DNA from: Stomoxys calcitrans
Taxonomy: Eukaryota > Arthropoda > Insecta > Diptera > Muscidae
Assembly (NCBI RefSeq): GCF_963082655.1
Contig: NC_081555.1
Span: 13,616,762 to 13,680,761 of the forward strand
Direction of reading: 5' to 3'
Length of the DNA stretch: 64,000 nt
The position numbers were made by a program, and so were the translations under genes. The notes under the pieces are model-generated. The model saw nothing but the letters and a program-made list of their open reading frames with translations, searched no databases and was not told the DNA's origin. This document shows, one piece after another, positions 44,401 to 55,379 of this stretch; position 1 is the first letter of the stretch, and each line of letters starts with the position of its first letter.

Positions 44401-46435
44401 CTACTCCCAAACGGCTTTTTGTGAGTCCTATATCATCGTATTGGTAAATATTTCCGGTTCAGGGGGTACTTTGGGTGGTGATTACTTGGCCATTTAAGTA
44501 AATACAATGCATAATCGGTAAATAAGTTGTGTTTGAGGATGGGGTTGACCCCAGGGTCTTTGTCCCGAAAATTAATATCAATAGAGCCAACCACATGGCT
44601 CTATATTGTCGTGATTGGTCTATATATCAATTTAGTGAATTTTGGGCGGCTTCCTGCAACACCCGACCCCAACAATAGAAATCATGTTTTGATTTTGGTG
44701 AATGTGAGAGTGCAAAAAAATTCGTTCGAATCACATTACCAATCTCTGAGATCTGGTATTTTGGGAAATTAGAGTAATAAGAAGAGCTTTTCAATGGAGA
44801 CATTTCGACTCAAATATGGATATCAAATTCGTGCTCCACTCCCAAATTCCTTTAATTTGAGCAACATATTGCCATGGGCGATAAATATGAACCGTTTGGA
44901 GGATGCTTTGGGCCTCGGGCGCCAACTTGCAATTTGCCCTAAAAAAATCAAATTCGTTCTTTACTCCCAAATACCATTGACTTGACCTCCATTTTGCTAT
45001 AGTCGGAAATGAAGTTCAGTTTAGGGGGTGATTTAGGGCGTACCCTCAAACACTTGGCTCTAAAATTGGATATCAGATTAGTTTTCTACTCCCAAATGCC
45101 TTTCATTTAAGCCCCATATTGCCATAATGGGTCCATTAACCTAAACGATGTATGTTTAGGAGGAAAAACGCCACATAGACTTTAATGCAAATTTTAATGT
45201 CATATTCGTCATCTACTCCCAAATATCTTTCATTTGAATCCCATAAAGCCATGGTCGGCTGATATGCCCATTTGAGGGTATATGGGGGTTGGGAGACCTC
45301 CCATTACTTGGACCTAATGTTTTGTGCTATATTTGTAACCCGCTGTCGGACCCTTTTCATTTGAGTCCCATATTGATAGGAACGTCGAATATATCTCTTT
45401 AGAGGAGTTTTGGGGTTGGGGCGGCCCCTCTGGGTACTTGGACCCTAAATTTAATACGATATTCGTTTTCTAGTCTCCAATACCTTTCATTTGATAGCCA
45501 TATTGTGCCTATCAGTCCACTTTTGGTTTTGGGTGGCGTTTTTGTGGTAAGGGGGATGTCCGCCACTATCCGATATCTAAAAACTATATCTATATCTATC
45601 AGTCCACTTTTGGTTTTGGGTGGCGTTTTTGTGGAAAGGGGGAGGCCCGCCACTATCCGATATCTAAAAACTATATAAATAATGTTTCCTTTCTCGGTTC
45701 AGCCGTTTTTGATTCTACGGAACAAACAAACCAAACGAGTGTCATATTCATGATGGTTCGTATGCCCATTTGGGACGTTTTTGGGGGGTTGGGTGACCCC
45801 TTATACTTAGATCTGATTTTGTATGCCAGATTCGTAATCTACTTCCGAATATCTTCCATTTGAGCCCCATATTGATATGAACGTTAAATTTGTCTGTTTT
45901 TAGAAGTTTTAGGGTTAGGGCGACTTCCTAGGTACTTGGACCCAATTTTTAATACCATATTCGTATACTACTCTTCAATACCTTTCATTTGATATCCATA
46001 TTGTCCTTATCGGTCCACTTTTGATTTTGGGTGGTGTTTTTGGGGTAACGGGGGAGGGTTCGACTCCTTCCAATATCAACAAATTATATAGCCTATTTCT
46101 CCTTCCTGACTATATTCGTTATCTACTCCCGAATACCTTTCATTCGAGCCCCATATTATCATTATCATCCAATATGCCTATTTGAAGGGGTTTTGGGGTC
46201 GGGGCGGCCCCCCAGTTATATGGACCCAATTGTTGATATGAAATTTTTATCCTACTCTTGAATACCTTTAATTTGAGTCCGATATTCTCCCGATCGGTCC
46301 ACTTTTATTTTTGGGTGGTACTTTTGGGGTAAGGGGGAGGGTCCGCCCCCTTGCGATATCAAAAAACTATATAGCCTATTGCTCCTTCCGGACCATTTTC
46401 CACAATCTGTGAAAATTTCAAAAAATCGGTTTAGC
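44401..46435 (-). repeat. Family B element, copy 7, reverse orientation, long
   Basis: Reverse modules: 'ATACCTTTCATTTGAGTCCC', 'GGTTGGGGCGGCCCC' and 'TCGGTCCACTTTTGGTTTT'. A near-exact duplication of ~70 bp occurs at about 45512-45590 and 45601-45675. Ends with 'ATATAGCCTATTGCTCCTTC', the reverse of the start block. Confidence 0.65.
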
Positions 46436-47710
46436 CTTATAGACCGATCTTCCGATTTAAAGTCTTGGCTCCATAAAAGGCGTATTTATTGTCCGATTTC
46501 GCCGAAATTTGGGACAGTGAGTTGTGTAAGGCCCTTCGACATCTTTTTTGAATTTTTTCGAGATCGGCCCAGATTTGAATATAGCTGCCATATAGACCGA
46601 TCTCTCGATTTAAGGTTTTGGGCCCATAAAAGGCGTATTTAATGACCGATTTCGGCGAAATTTGGGACAGTGAGTTGTGTTAGGCCCTTCGACATCTTTT
46701 TTGAATTTGTTCCAGATCGGTCCAGATTTGAATATAGCTGCCATATAGACCGATCTCTCGATTTAAGGTTTTTTGCCCATAAAAGGTGCATTTATTGTCC
46801 GATTTCGCCGAAATTTGGGACAGTGAGTTGTGCTAGGATCTTCGACATAATTTTTGAATTTAGTCCAGATCGGTCCAGATTTGGATATAGCTGCCATATA
46901 GGCCTATCTCTCCATTTAAATTTTTGGCTCCATAAAAGGGAAATTTATTGTCCGATTTCGCCGAAATTTGGGACAAAGACTTTTGTAAGGCCCTTCGACA
47001 TCTTTTTTGAATATGGTCGAGATCGGCCCAGATTTGGATATAGCTGCCCTATAGACCGATCTCTCGATTTAAAGTCTTGGCTCCATAAAAGGCACATTTA
47101 TTGTCCGATGTCGCCGAAATTTGGGACAGTGAGTTGTGTTAGGCCCTTTGGCATCTTTTTTGAATTTGGTCCAGATCGGTCCAGATTTGGATATAGCTGC
47201 CATAGAGACCGATCTCTCGATTTAAGGTTTTGGGCCCGCATTTATTGTCCGATTTCGCCGAAATTTGGGACAAAGAGTTGTGTTAGGCCCTTTGACATCT
47301 TTTTTGAATTCTGTCCAGATCAGTTTAGATTTGTATATAGCTGCCATATAGACCGATCTCTCGATTTAAGGTTTTGTACCCATAAAAGGCGCATTTATTG
47401 TACGATGTCGCCGAAATTTGGGAGAGTGAGTTGTGTTAGGCCCTTTGACATCTTTTTTGAATTTTGTCCAGATCGGTCCAGATTTGGTTATAGCTGCCCT
47501 ATAGACCCATCTCTCGATTTAAGGTTTTGGACCCATAAAAAGCGCTTTTATTGTCCGATTTCGCCAAATTTTGGGACAGTGAGTTGTGTTTGAGCCTTCG
47601 ACATCCTTCTTCAATTTGAACCGGATCTGTCCAGATTTGATTATAGCTGCCATATAGACCGATCTATCGATTTAAGGTTTTGGGCCCATAAGAGGCGCAT
47701 TTATGATGGT
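46436..47710 (-). repeat. Family A (153-bp subfamily) array, reverse orientation; open frame on the plus strand
   Basis: About eight units of ~153 bp, the reverse of the array at 2222-4530: 'AGACCGATCTCTCGATTTAA', 'CGCCGAAATTTGGGACAGTG', 'GAATATAGCTGCCATATAG'. Because 153 is 51 codons, the plus strand stays open from 46670 to 47593 (307 codons, first codon GTG, not ATG) and reads as repeats of about 51 residues (FGTVSCVRPFDIFFEF ... HIDRSLDL). Related frames occur at 46379-46642 and on the minus strand of the first array. No promoter or signal is seen; I regard it as non-coding. Confidence 0.75.
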
Positions 47711-49239
47711 GGGTATCTCTTCCCTATCTTTGTTTGTAAATTTACTCTTCGCTTTAGAAATAAAATTTTGCAATTAATTGCTGTGTCCCCTTGGCAACAA
47801 TGTTAAAGGTCCAACACACTCGCCGACATATGTGTATTGGACTATCGATTTTTTTTTTGCTACACCTATGGCAAACATTAAATTATTTAACAAACATTTA
47901 GCTTGCGGCCATAATTTTTCTCTGTTGCGATTGCTAACAAATGCACACTATGCGAAGTATGAAACAATGAAATTGGGTCAGCACCATGCACCATGGAAGC
48001 CATGGAGTTGTACACCATGAAAAATATGTTAAAAATTCCACAGAGGCAGAGAATAAGAAATAAAAACAAATAAAATAATAGAAATAAAAATAAATAAAAA
48101 AACTAGACGCAGAAAGACCGAAAGACATACAGCTAGACCGCAAACAAGAGTTTGCAGATGACAGTATGAAAAAGAAAAAAAAAACAATAAGCCCACCTAA
48201 AATGCCATAAACAAGTTTATTCAACTTTGCTATGATGGATCAGCTGGCCTGGCCAGACAGACACCAACACAGCCATCCAAGCCACCCGGCCAACTTTAAC
48301 ACACTCGCTCTCAGACAGTCAATAGCCAGACGCTGTTGAATTCAATCGGCTTCTTTTTTTATTTTTATTTGGTGTGCGTTTTTTATTTGCAATTTTTTTG
48401 TTTGTTGACTCCATGCTTGAGGCTGGGTGTAAGAGCTGCTGGGCCATAAGACTCAAATGTCTTGTATGCGAATGGGCAGCATATACAATTGTTGGTAATT
48501 TTTTGTAATCACTATGATAGTAAGGCACTGTGGGTGGTAATGGCCTAAGAAAATTTTGAAAAAATAAAGTTTTTTTTTTGTCTGTACAAAAATTTTTAAA
48601 CATTTTTTTTATATAAAATTTGTTAATTAGTTTATTATTCTTTAAAAATTCTGTTTGGTTTTGTATTTTTGATTTTTTATTTTTTTCTGAATTTTAATCT
48701 CAACCCACTGTGTTGGTTTTCACACATTTTCATATTCACAAAAATTCACTGCAATAGTCATTACTATTGCATTACACTTTTCCAACACTTCATGGGCTGT
48801 AGTATTTCCCACAAAATGTTTTGAAATATTGTCGATGGGTTGTTTTCTTTCTTCTTGTCTAAGACTACAGGCGCTATGAGCTGCTTACTGCAATCTTTTC
48901 AAAGTTTGGTGTATCATTTACACCAGCATGCGAAATTGTGCCATTTACTGCATTGCATTGCAAGCGTTAAGATGTTGCAGTAATCAGCATAGATAATTAA
49001 CAACAATAAAAAATAAAAAAAAAAAAACAATGTAATGCGTGTCTTATTTGTGAAAAAGTGCCCATTGCAAACAATTGTGGGAGTTTCGCGACTTGGGTAT
49101 GCAATTGCAACTAAAAATAAAAATATGAAATGTCATAAACTAAGTTATAACAAGAAAATAAAATTTTAATTAAATTTAATACTTTAAATAACTATTCATT
49201 AAATTAAAGAAAAAAAAGTTATGTTTTTAAACAAAAATG
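47711..49239. other. AT-rich sequence, nothing recognised
   Basis: No known element or gene motif. A short GC-richer stretch (48230-48330) has no recognised content. Confidence 0.45.
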
Positions 49240-49545
49240 AAAAAAAAAATTTCAAAATTTTATTTTAATAGAAAATTTTGTCAACATTTTATTTTTATAG
49301 GATTTTTTTGTAAAATTTTTGTTTTGTTTTCCGTTTTAAGGTCAACAAAAACCGCTACAATTAAAATTTTTTTTATAAAAAATTTTCTTTAAATTTTTTT
49401 TATAAAAAATTTTCTTAATTTTTTTTATAAAAAGTTTTCTTACATTTTTTTTTTATAAAAAATTTTCTTAAAATTTTTTTTATAAAAAATTTTCCTAAAA
49501 ATTTTTTTTTATAAAAAATGTTCCTAAAATTTTTTTTTATGGCAA
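49240..49545. repeat. AT minisatellite, 'TTTTTATAAAAAATTTTC' type
   Basis: Seven or more repeats of about 30 bp ('TTTTTTTTATAAAAAATTTT' variants) follow general AAAATTTTGAC micro-repeat. Confidence 0.65.
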
Positions 49546-49619
49546 ACCAGTCGAACCGTTCTCGCTCCGCAGCTTTTACGCTCTTATACCTTTTATTTGA
49601 GCCCTATATATAAGCCTTG

Positions 49620-50313
49620 TTTTAGTTGTGTTTTAAGGGACATTCCGTCCTGAGTGTGAATATCGAATTCGTGTCATTGAAACGCAGAAGTAAGCAAGTA
49701 GGCGTTGGTTCAAATCCAGACGAAAACATTGCAAATGCCAACTTTGCCCATGAACATTCCACTAAGGAACAGGGGCAAACTTCTCACATATCAATGAACG
49801 CAGTCCGATTTAAGTTTTAAGCTCGATGATAAGGGACCTCCTTTTTATAGCCGAGTCCGAAGGGCGTGCCGACACCTCTTTGGAGAGAAGTTTTACATGG
49901 CATAGTACCTCACAAATGTTGCCAGCATTAGGAGGGGAAAACCACCGCTGAAAAATTTTTCTGATGGTCTCGCCAGGAATCGAACCCAGGCGTTCAGCGT
50001 CATAGGCGGACATGTTAACCTCTGCGCTACGGTGGCCTGGACGAAAACATTAGAAAATTTTAAATGCTGGTTATCCCCTCCAAATGTTGGTGACATCTGT
50101 GAGTAAGTATGTCATGCATAGACATTTTATAAAAACTTCTCCCTCTATAGGTGTCGCCATCCGGGATGCCCTTGTGACTCGGCTATAAAAAAAGCGATTC
50201 TTTATCATTAAGCTTAAACTTGAATCGGACAGGACTCATTGATCTGTGAGAAGTTGGCCTCTGTTCTTTAATGAAACTTTTATGCACAAATTTTTGCTCT
50301 ACTCCCTTATACC
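49620..50313 (+). mobile_element. Old SINE, interrupted by a younger SINE
   Basis: Left part: 'GAAACGCAGAAGTAAGC' and a diverged B box GGTTCAAATCC, to 'AGACGAAAACATT'. Right part from 50052: 'AGAAAATTTTAAATGCTGG', 'GTGTCGCCATCCGGGATG', 'TCATTGATCTGTGAGAAGTT'. Joined across the younger insertion they form one collinear SINE. The 3' junction with the family B array matches that at 44400. Confidence 0.75.
49731..50039 (-). mobile_element. Full-length young SINE inserted in an older SINE
   Basis: Target duplication GACGAAAACATT (12 bp) lies at 49719-49730 and 50040-50051. The element (309 bp) has A box 'TAGCGCAGAGG', B box 'GATTCGAACC' on the plus strand (GGTTCGATTCC in sense), the complete body and a tail with 'GGCATTTGC'. 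It is close to the consensus of the copy at 7346. Confidence 0.9.
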
Positions 50314-51830
50314 TTTCTTTGGACTCCTATATTGCAGTAAGTACACCTCCCATTATATGGACTTAATTTTTTGGCAAACATCGTAAATTGGGAGTACCCA
50401 AATACCTTTCATTTGAGTCCCATATTGACATGAACGTCCAATAATCTGTTTGGGAGAGTTTTGGGATTGGGCGGCCCGTTGGGTACTTAGACTCAAATTT
50501 TAATACCATATTCGTATTCTAGTCTCCCATACCTTTCATATGATGTCCGTATTGTTCCAATCGGTCTACTTTAATTTTCGGTGGTGTTTATGGGGTAAGT
50601 GGGAGGGTACGTACGCCCACCATCGATATCGAGTGGTCGGGGTGGCGTGACCCCCTATGCTTCAACCAGATTTTGTATGCCAGATTCGTAATATGCTTCC
50701 AAATAGCTTTCATTTGAACCCCATATTGATAAGAACTTTTAATTTGTCTACAAGGAGGAGTTTTGGTGTTGGGGCGGCCCGATACGTACTTCATTCAAAT
50801 TCAAATGCTAATACCATATTCGTATTTTACTCTCTTATACCTTTCGTTTGATACCCATATTGTCGGTCCACTTTTATTTTTGGGTAGTATTTTTCGGGTT
50901 AGGGGGAGAGTCCTCTCCCCCTCCGATGTTGAAAAATTATATAGCCTATATTTCCTTCTAGACCAAATTACACAATCTGCGAAAATTTCGAGAAAATCGG
51001 TTTTGCTGTTTTTGAGTCTATACGGAATAAACAAACAAACCGAGTCCCAAATAGTCGTGATTGGCTAATACGCCTATTTGGGCGTTTTGGCGGGGTGGGG
51101 TGATACCCTATACTTCGACCTGATTTTGTATGCCAGATTCGTTAGCTACTCCCGCATACTTTTCATTTGAGCCCATATTGATAGGAACGTTCAATTTATC
51201 TGCTTGGAGAAGTTTTGGGGTAAGGGCGACTTCCTGGGTACTTGGACCAAATTTTGATTACCACATTCGTAGTCTATTCTTCAATACCCTTCATTTGATA
51301 CTCATATTGTCCTTATCGGTTCACCTTTGATTTTGGGTGGTGTTTTTGAGGTAACGGGGGAGGTCCCGCCCCTTTCCGATATTAAAAAATTATAAAATCT
51401 ATTCCTGCTTCCTGACCATATTCGTAATCTACTCCTGAATGCCTTTCATTTGAGTCCCATATTATCATGATCATCCAATAAACCTATTTTGGGCGGTTTG
51501 GGCGGCCTCCCAGTTACTTAAACCCAATTTTTAATATGAAATTATATACTCTTCTCCTGAATACCTTTCATTGGAGTCCCATATTGTCCCGATTGGTCCA
51601 CTTTCATTTTTGGGTTGTACTTTTTGGTGTAAAGGGGAGGGTCCGCCCCCCTTTCGATATCAAAAAATTATATAGCCTATGTTTACTTCTAGACCAATTT
51701 GCCCCCCTTCCAATATCAAAAAATTATATAACCTATGTTTACTTCCAGACCAACGAAAAATTTTAAGGTTATCGGTTCAGCCGTTTTTGAGTCCATACGG
51801 AATAAACTGACAAACAAACACAAATTGATT
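50314..51830 (-). repeat. Family B element, copy 8, reverse orientation
   Basis: Modules with 'ATACCTTTCATTTGAGTCCC' and 'TTTTGGGATTGGGCGGCCC'; blocks with 'GATTTTGTATGCCAGATTCG' at about 50671 and 51121, also present at about 45813. Ends with 'CAGCCGTTTTTGAGTCCATA', the reverse start block, then AT minisatellite. Confidence 0.65.
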
Positions 51831-52080
51831 TTTGTATATATTTTATTTATATTGTATATAAAAAGGTTTTGTCAAAATTTTATTTCTATAGAAAATGTCA
51901 ACATTTTATTTCTATAGAAAATATTGTCAAAATTTTATTTCGAATATTTTATTAAAAAAGTTTGTTTTTTTTTAGCAAATTTTTTAAATTTTTTTGTCAA
52001 TATTTTTCAATCAATTTTTTTAGATTTTGCACAGAAATAAAATTTTTTTGTTAAAAAAAACAATTTTTTCATGTAACCTT
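51831..52080. repeat. AT minisatellite flanking family B copy 8
   Basis: 'GTCAAAATTTTATTTCTATA' repeats at ~30 bp, the reverse of the type at 25727 and 52800. Confidence 0.6.
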
Positions 52081-52799
52081 TAACTGCAAAGTATGTAAAT
52101 TGTGTTTTGCATGTGATTATCTTAAATTAACTATCTGCTCATCTGCTAATAACATTTTTACACTTCCTCTTGGCAATTAAAACAATGGTTTTATTTACAC
52201 CTCATAAATTTAAAAGATTTATTCCCCCTGGTGCCATCTTCATCTTGCTCCTCGCAACAACAAAAAAACTTAAGTTACATAATGTCTTAACCTTTTTTTT
52301 GTACAGTTTTTAGCTAACCAAAATCCCCCATATATTTGGGTTAACCGGTTTCTATTTTTGGTGTTTTTGCGATTTCTTGTGCAAAAATGAATCTTCTGCC
52401 TGTTATGCCATTTAAAAGCTGCGGGCGTATTTCTGTTGGACTCTACAGTTTACAGTTTTAGTTTTCAGGCTATTGTCTTTGTCAACTTGTCTTGCCTTTT
52501 ACTTTCTTTTGCTTTTAACACATTGGCTTTACAGTTTTTAACAGTTCCTCTTTTGTTGTTTGTTTTCATTACGGCTTGAAGTTTAGTAACGTTTTGGCAT
52601 GAAATACATTTTCAAGGTCTTTGCTAAATGGTCGTCATTGGGTCATCATCGATGTGTGTTTTTTAACAATGGCTTAGCGATTGTTCAGGGTGAAGGAAAT
52701 CGGTTTTATAAGTTTGAAAAAAAAAATAGGGGTTAAAAGAAATCTTTGATGAGGTCAGCTTTAGAAGAAAAAATTTTTAATGATTAAGATAAAACAAAA
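52081..52799. other. AT-rich sequence, nothing recognised
   Basis: Appears single-copy within the window. No coding motif. Confidence 0.45.
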
Positions 52800-53512
52800 T
52801 GATGATTTAGACATTTTTCTCAAACCAAAATTTTTTCAGAAAATAAATATTTTTTTAATAAAATAAAATTTGATCTAAATTTTCTTTAAAACAAATTTTT
52901 TGACAAAATGTTCTATAAAAAATTTTTTTTGACAACATTTTCTGTAAAAACAAGACTTTGATAAAATTTTCTATAAAAATAAAATTTTGATAAAATTTTC
53001 TACAGAAATAAAATTTTCGTAAAATTTTCAACAGAAATTAAATTTTGACAAAATTTTCAACAAAATTAAAATTTACTATATAAATCTAATTTTGAGAAAA
53101 TTTTCTATAAAAATAAAATTTTGACACAATTTTCTATTGAAATAAAATTTTGGAAAAATTTTTTGAAGAACAAAGTTTTGAAAAATTTTTCTATAGAAAA
53201 AAATGTTGATTAAATTTTTACCAAAATTTTTATAGAAGTAAAATTTTGAAAAAATCCTATTAACAAAAAATTTTTACAAAATTTTCTATAGAAAAAAAAA
53301 ATACAAAAATTTCTATAATATTAAAATTTTGACGAACATTTTTAATAGAAATAAAATCTTGATAAAATTTTCTATACAAACAAAATTCGGACAATTTTTT
53401 CTTCAAAAATGTATTTCTGATTTTCTTTGAAAAACAAACATTTTTACTAAATTTTCTACGGAAATACAGTTTGACAAAATTTTATATAAAAATAAAAATT
53501 TGACAAAATTTT
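52800..53512. repeat. AT minisatellite, ~30-bp units, about 20 copies
   Basis: Degenerate 'AAAATTTTGACAAAATTTTC' plus 'TATAGAAATA' units throughout, leading straight into family B copy 9. Confidence 0.7.
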
Positions 53513-54204
53513 ATGGTGGGGGGACGCCCCATCCCAAAACCCACCCGAACAGATATGTTTACCGATTGGGGCAATATGGGTATCAAATGAAAGGTATTTA
53601 AAAGTAGAGTACAAATATGACATAAAAAGATATTCCTTGGTGTCCGTGGAGTCTTCCCACCCCCCAAAACCCCCCAGAAGGACCTTTACCGATCGGGACT
53701 ATATGGGACTCATATGAAAGGTATTTGGGAGTAAAATAGAAATATGGTATTAAAAATTGTGCCCCAGGCCAAAAACCACCCCATAAGTAGCGCCCAAAAT
53801 CAAAAGTGAACCGATCGGGAAAATATGGGACTCAAATGAAAGGCTTTCGGGAGTAGAATACGAATAAGGTGCCCAAAATCGGATCCATATGACTAGGGCG
53901 TCCCCCAAGAGTACCGCCCAAAATTAAAAAAGACCAATCGGGGTAATATAGAACTTCAATGAAAGGTCTTCGAGAGTAGAGTATGAAAATGATATTTAAA
54001 ATTGGATCCAAGTATCTAAGGGAGCCGTCCCAAGCCCAAAACCTCCCATAATCAAAGTGGACCGATTGGGACAATATGGGACTCTAATGAAAGGTATTCG
54101 AATATGATGTCAAAAATGCAAGTACCAAGGCTCCACCCCAAGCCCAAGACCGCATCAAAAGTACCGCCCAAAATCAGAAGATCGGGATCGCATGGGAATC
54201 TAAT
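53513..54204 (+). repeat. Family B element, copy 9, left part
   Basis: Modules with 'ATCAAATGAAAGGTATTTAA', 'GACTCAAATGAAAGGC' and 'ACCGATCGGG'. The array is cut at 'GGGAATCTAAT' by the BEL element and resumes at 63781 with 'CTAATGAAAGGTATTCGAG'. Confidence 0.7.
54200..54204. repeat. BEL target-site duplication, left copy (CTAAT)
   Basis: Five bases identical to 63781-63785. A 5-bp duplication is usual for BEL/Pao elements. Confidence 0.95.
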
Positions 54205-54696
54205 TGAAGAAACGTGGGGGGATCTTTCAGTGTGCAGAGATGGGAACCACCAAATATAACTCTGAAGATTCCTAGTGGAGAAGAGTGGACTGTAGGGTTT
54301 GTTGTTGTTGGAAGTTATTATTTCTCAATAGAGAGAAATAATAACGTCGTTGTAGCAGTTGCCCAAATGATAAAACAAAAAAAAACAATAGCCGTATGAG
54401 TTCAACTTTCAACGTTATAAATTTTATTTAAAGTAATAAAAAAGTAGAGAAGAGAAGAGATGCTCACCTTTTCGTGGTTGTGCCAGAAGTGAAGCAAGTG
54501 TAACTTCACATACGAAAGGGAGATATTTTAGTACTTACAAACTAAGTGCCTATTCTATTACCACTTAGCATATGTGGTAGGGAAATTTAAATACATCTCT
54601 TAGATAATTCACAATAACAGACGTTAGGAAATTCAATTTCATTTAAATAGTTCAAATTCATGTAAATAGTTAAGGACAAAACTTCAATTTTGTCCA
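54205..54696 (-). repeat. BEL 3' LTR (492 bp)
   Basis: In element sense it runs TGGACAAAATTGAAG to CACGTTTCTTCA. It contains a TATA-like TATTTAAAT (54585-54593), a possible AATAAA poly(A) signal (54423-54428) and a 13-bp perfect hairpin (54314-54345). The first nucleotides encode the last codons of ORF2, whose stop (54684-54686) lies inside the LTR. No purine-rich tract is seen directly upstream (element-sense sequence GCAAGGCCGGCGCCA). Confidence 0.95.
54314..54345. other. LTR hairpin, 13-bp perfect stem with 6-nt loop
   Basis: GTTATTATTTCTC at 54314-54326 pairs with 54333-54345; loop AATAGA. The same structure lies at 63398-63429 in the 5' LTR. It is downstream of the poly(A) signal in element sense, so it is probably in U5; function unknown. 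Confidence 0.8.
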
Positions 54697-55226
54697 TGGC
54701 GCCGGCCTTGCACTTGTGCAACAGAAGATGCACAAAGCACGGACGCCAAAGACTTTATGGCCTCAGAAAGAAGCATCGGATCTGGTTGCATAATATTGGG
54801 TAAATTATTTTTTCTTGTCTTGGGGTATCGTTTGGCCGTCTTTTGTACCTTGCTGTGTTGTTGTTTGGTCTTTCTTAAGGTTGTAGATCGTTGTTGACCT
54901 TGAGGCGACGTTTTATTGACTTTTTGTGACTGCTGACCCAGTCTAGAACGGAGATTTATGCTGACTTCTGTGCTCCTCTCGGATTTAGGCTCTCGAGTAG
55001 GCTTCGGATGCAGCATAGTATGATGTTGATACCTGCACTTGCGGCACGTTTCCTCGGAATGGCATTTTTCTATCGTGTGGCTCCTCGCAAGACAATTGAT
55101 GCAGTATTTAAATTTGCGGATAACGATCCTTCTGTCTGACACACTCATCATTACAAATTTAGGGCAGTACCGTAAGGAGTGACGCATCTTGCACAACATG
55201 CAGGTGTATATATCACGTACGCGCAT
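54684..55226 (-). CDS. BEL ORF2: nucleocapsid-like protein with three zinc knuckles, downstream of pol
   Basis: The protein is 180 residues. Three knuckles: C9-C12-H16-C21, C42-C45-H50-C55 and C61-C64-H69-H73. They match Gag residues 376-440 of the same element at a constant offset of 367 with no gap, 26 of 67 residues identical by hand count, and identical spacing between knuckles. Residues 80-145 are basic and Gln/Lys-rich (TTLRKTKQQHSKVQKTAKR). No capsid part, transmembrane segment or signal peptide is visible, so it is not an envelope. A splice acceptor lies 21 nt before the ATG. The ORF starts 154 nt after the gag-pol stop and ends inside the 3' LTR. A nucleic-acid-binding role is inferred from the knuckles. 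Confidence 0.85.
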   Translation of the reverse strand: MRVRDIYTCMLCKMRHSLRYCPKFVMMSVSDRRIVIRKFKYCINCLARSHTIEKCHSEETCRKCRYQHHTMLHPKPTREPKSERSTEVSINLRSRLGQQSQKVNKTSPQGQQRSTTLRKTKQQHSKVQKTAKRYPKTRKNNLPNIMQPDPMLLSEAIKSLASVLCASSVAQVQGRRHGQN

Positions 55227-55247
55227 TTTGAACTTTCTTTTGATGAT

Positions 55248-55263
55248 CTGAAATAAGAAAGTA
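55248..55263 (-). other. Splice acceptor upstream of BEL ORF2
   Basis: The element-sense sequence CTACTTTCTTATTTCAG, with CAG at 55248-55250, is a good pyrimidine tract and 3' splice site. 'GCATTAAC' just upstream could be the branch point. The predicted exon starts at 55247 and the first ATG in it is that of ORF2. Confidence 0.65.
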
Positions 55264-55379
55264 GGTTAATGCCTAATTTTATTAGAGTGGGGAGTCTGAA
55301 ATGACATGTTATTGGATATGTTAAATGAATCGGATGAAGCGATAGAATATTGCAAAAAAAAAAAAAAAACGGTCAAAGG

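Noticed and set aside
54214..54399. 61-codon plus-strand frame in the LTR (repeated at 63298-63483)
   Set aside because: Antisense to the element, no known motif, and the duplicate is simply the other LTR.
54684..55226. ORF2 as an envelope gene
   Set aside because: No signal peptide, transmembrane segment or cleavage site; it has zinc knuckles and a basic tail instead.
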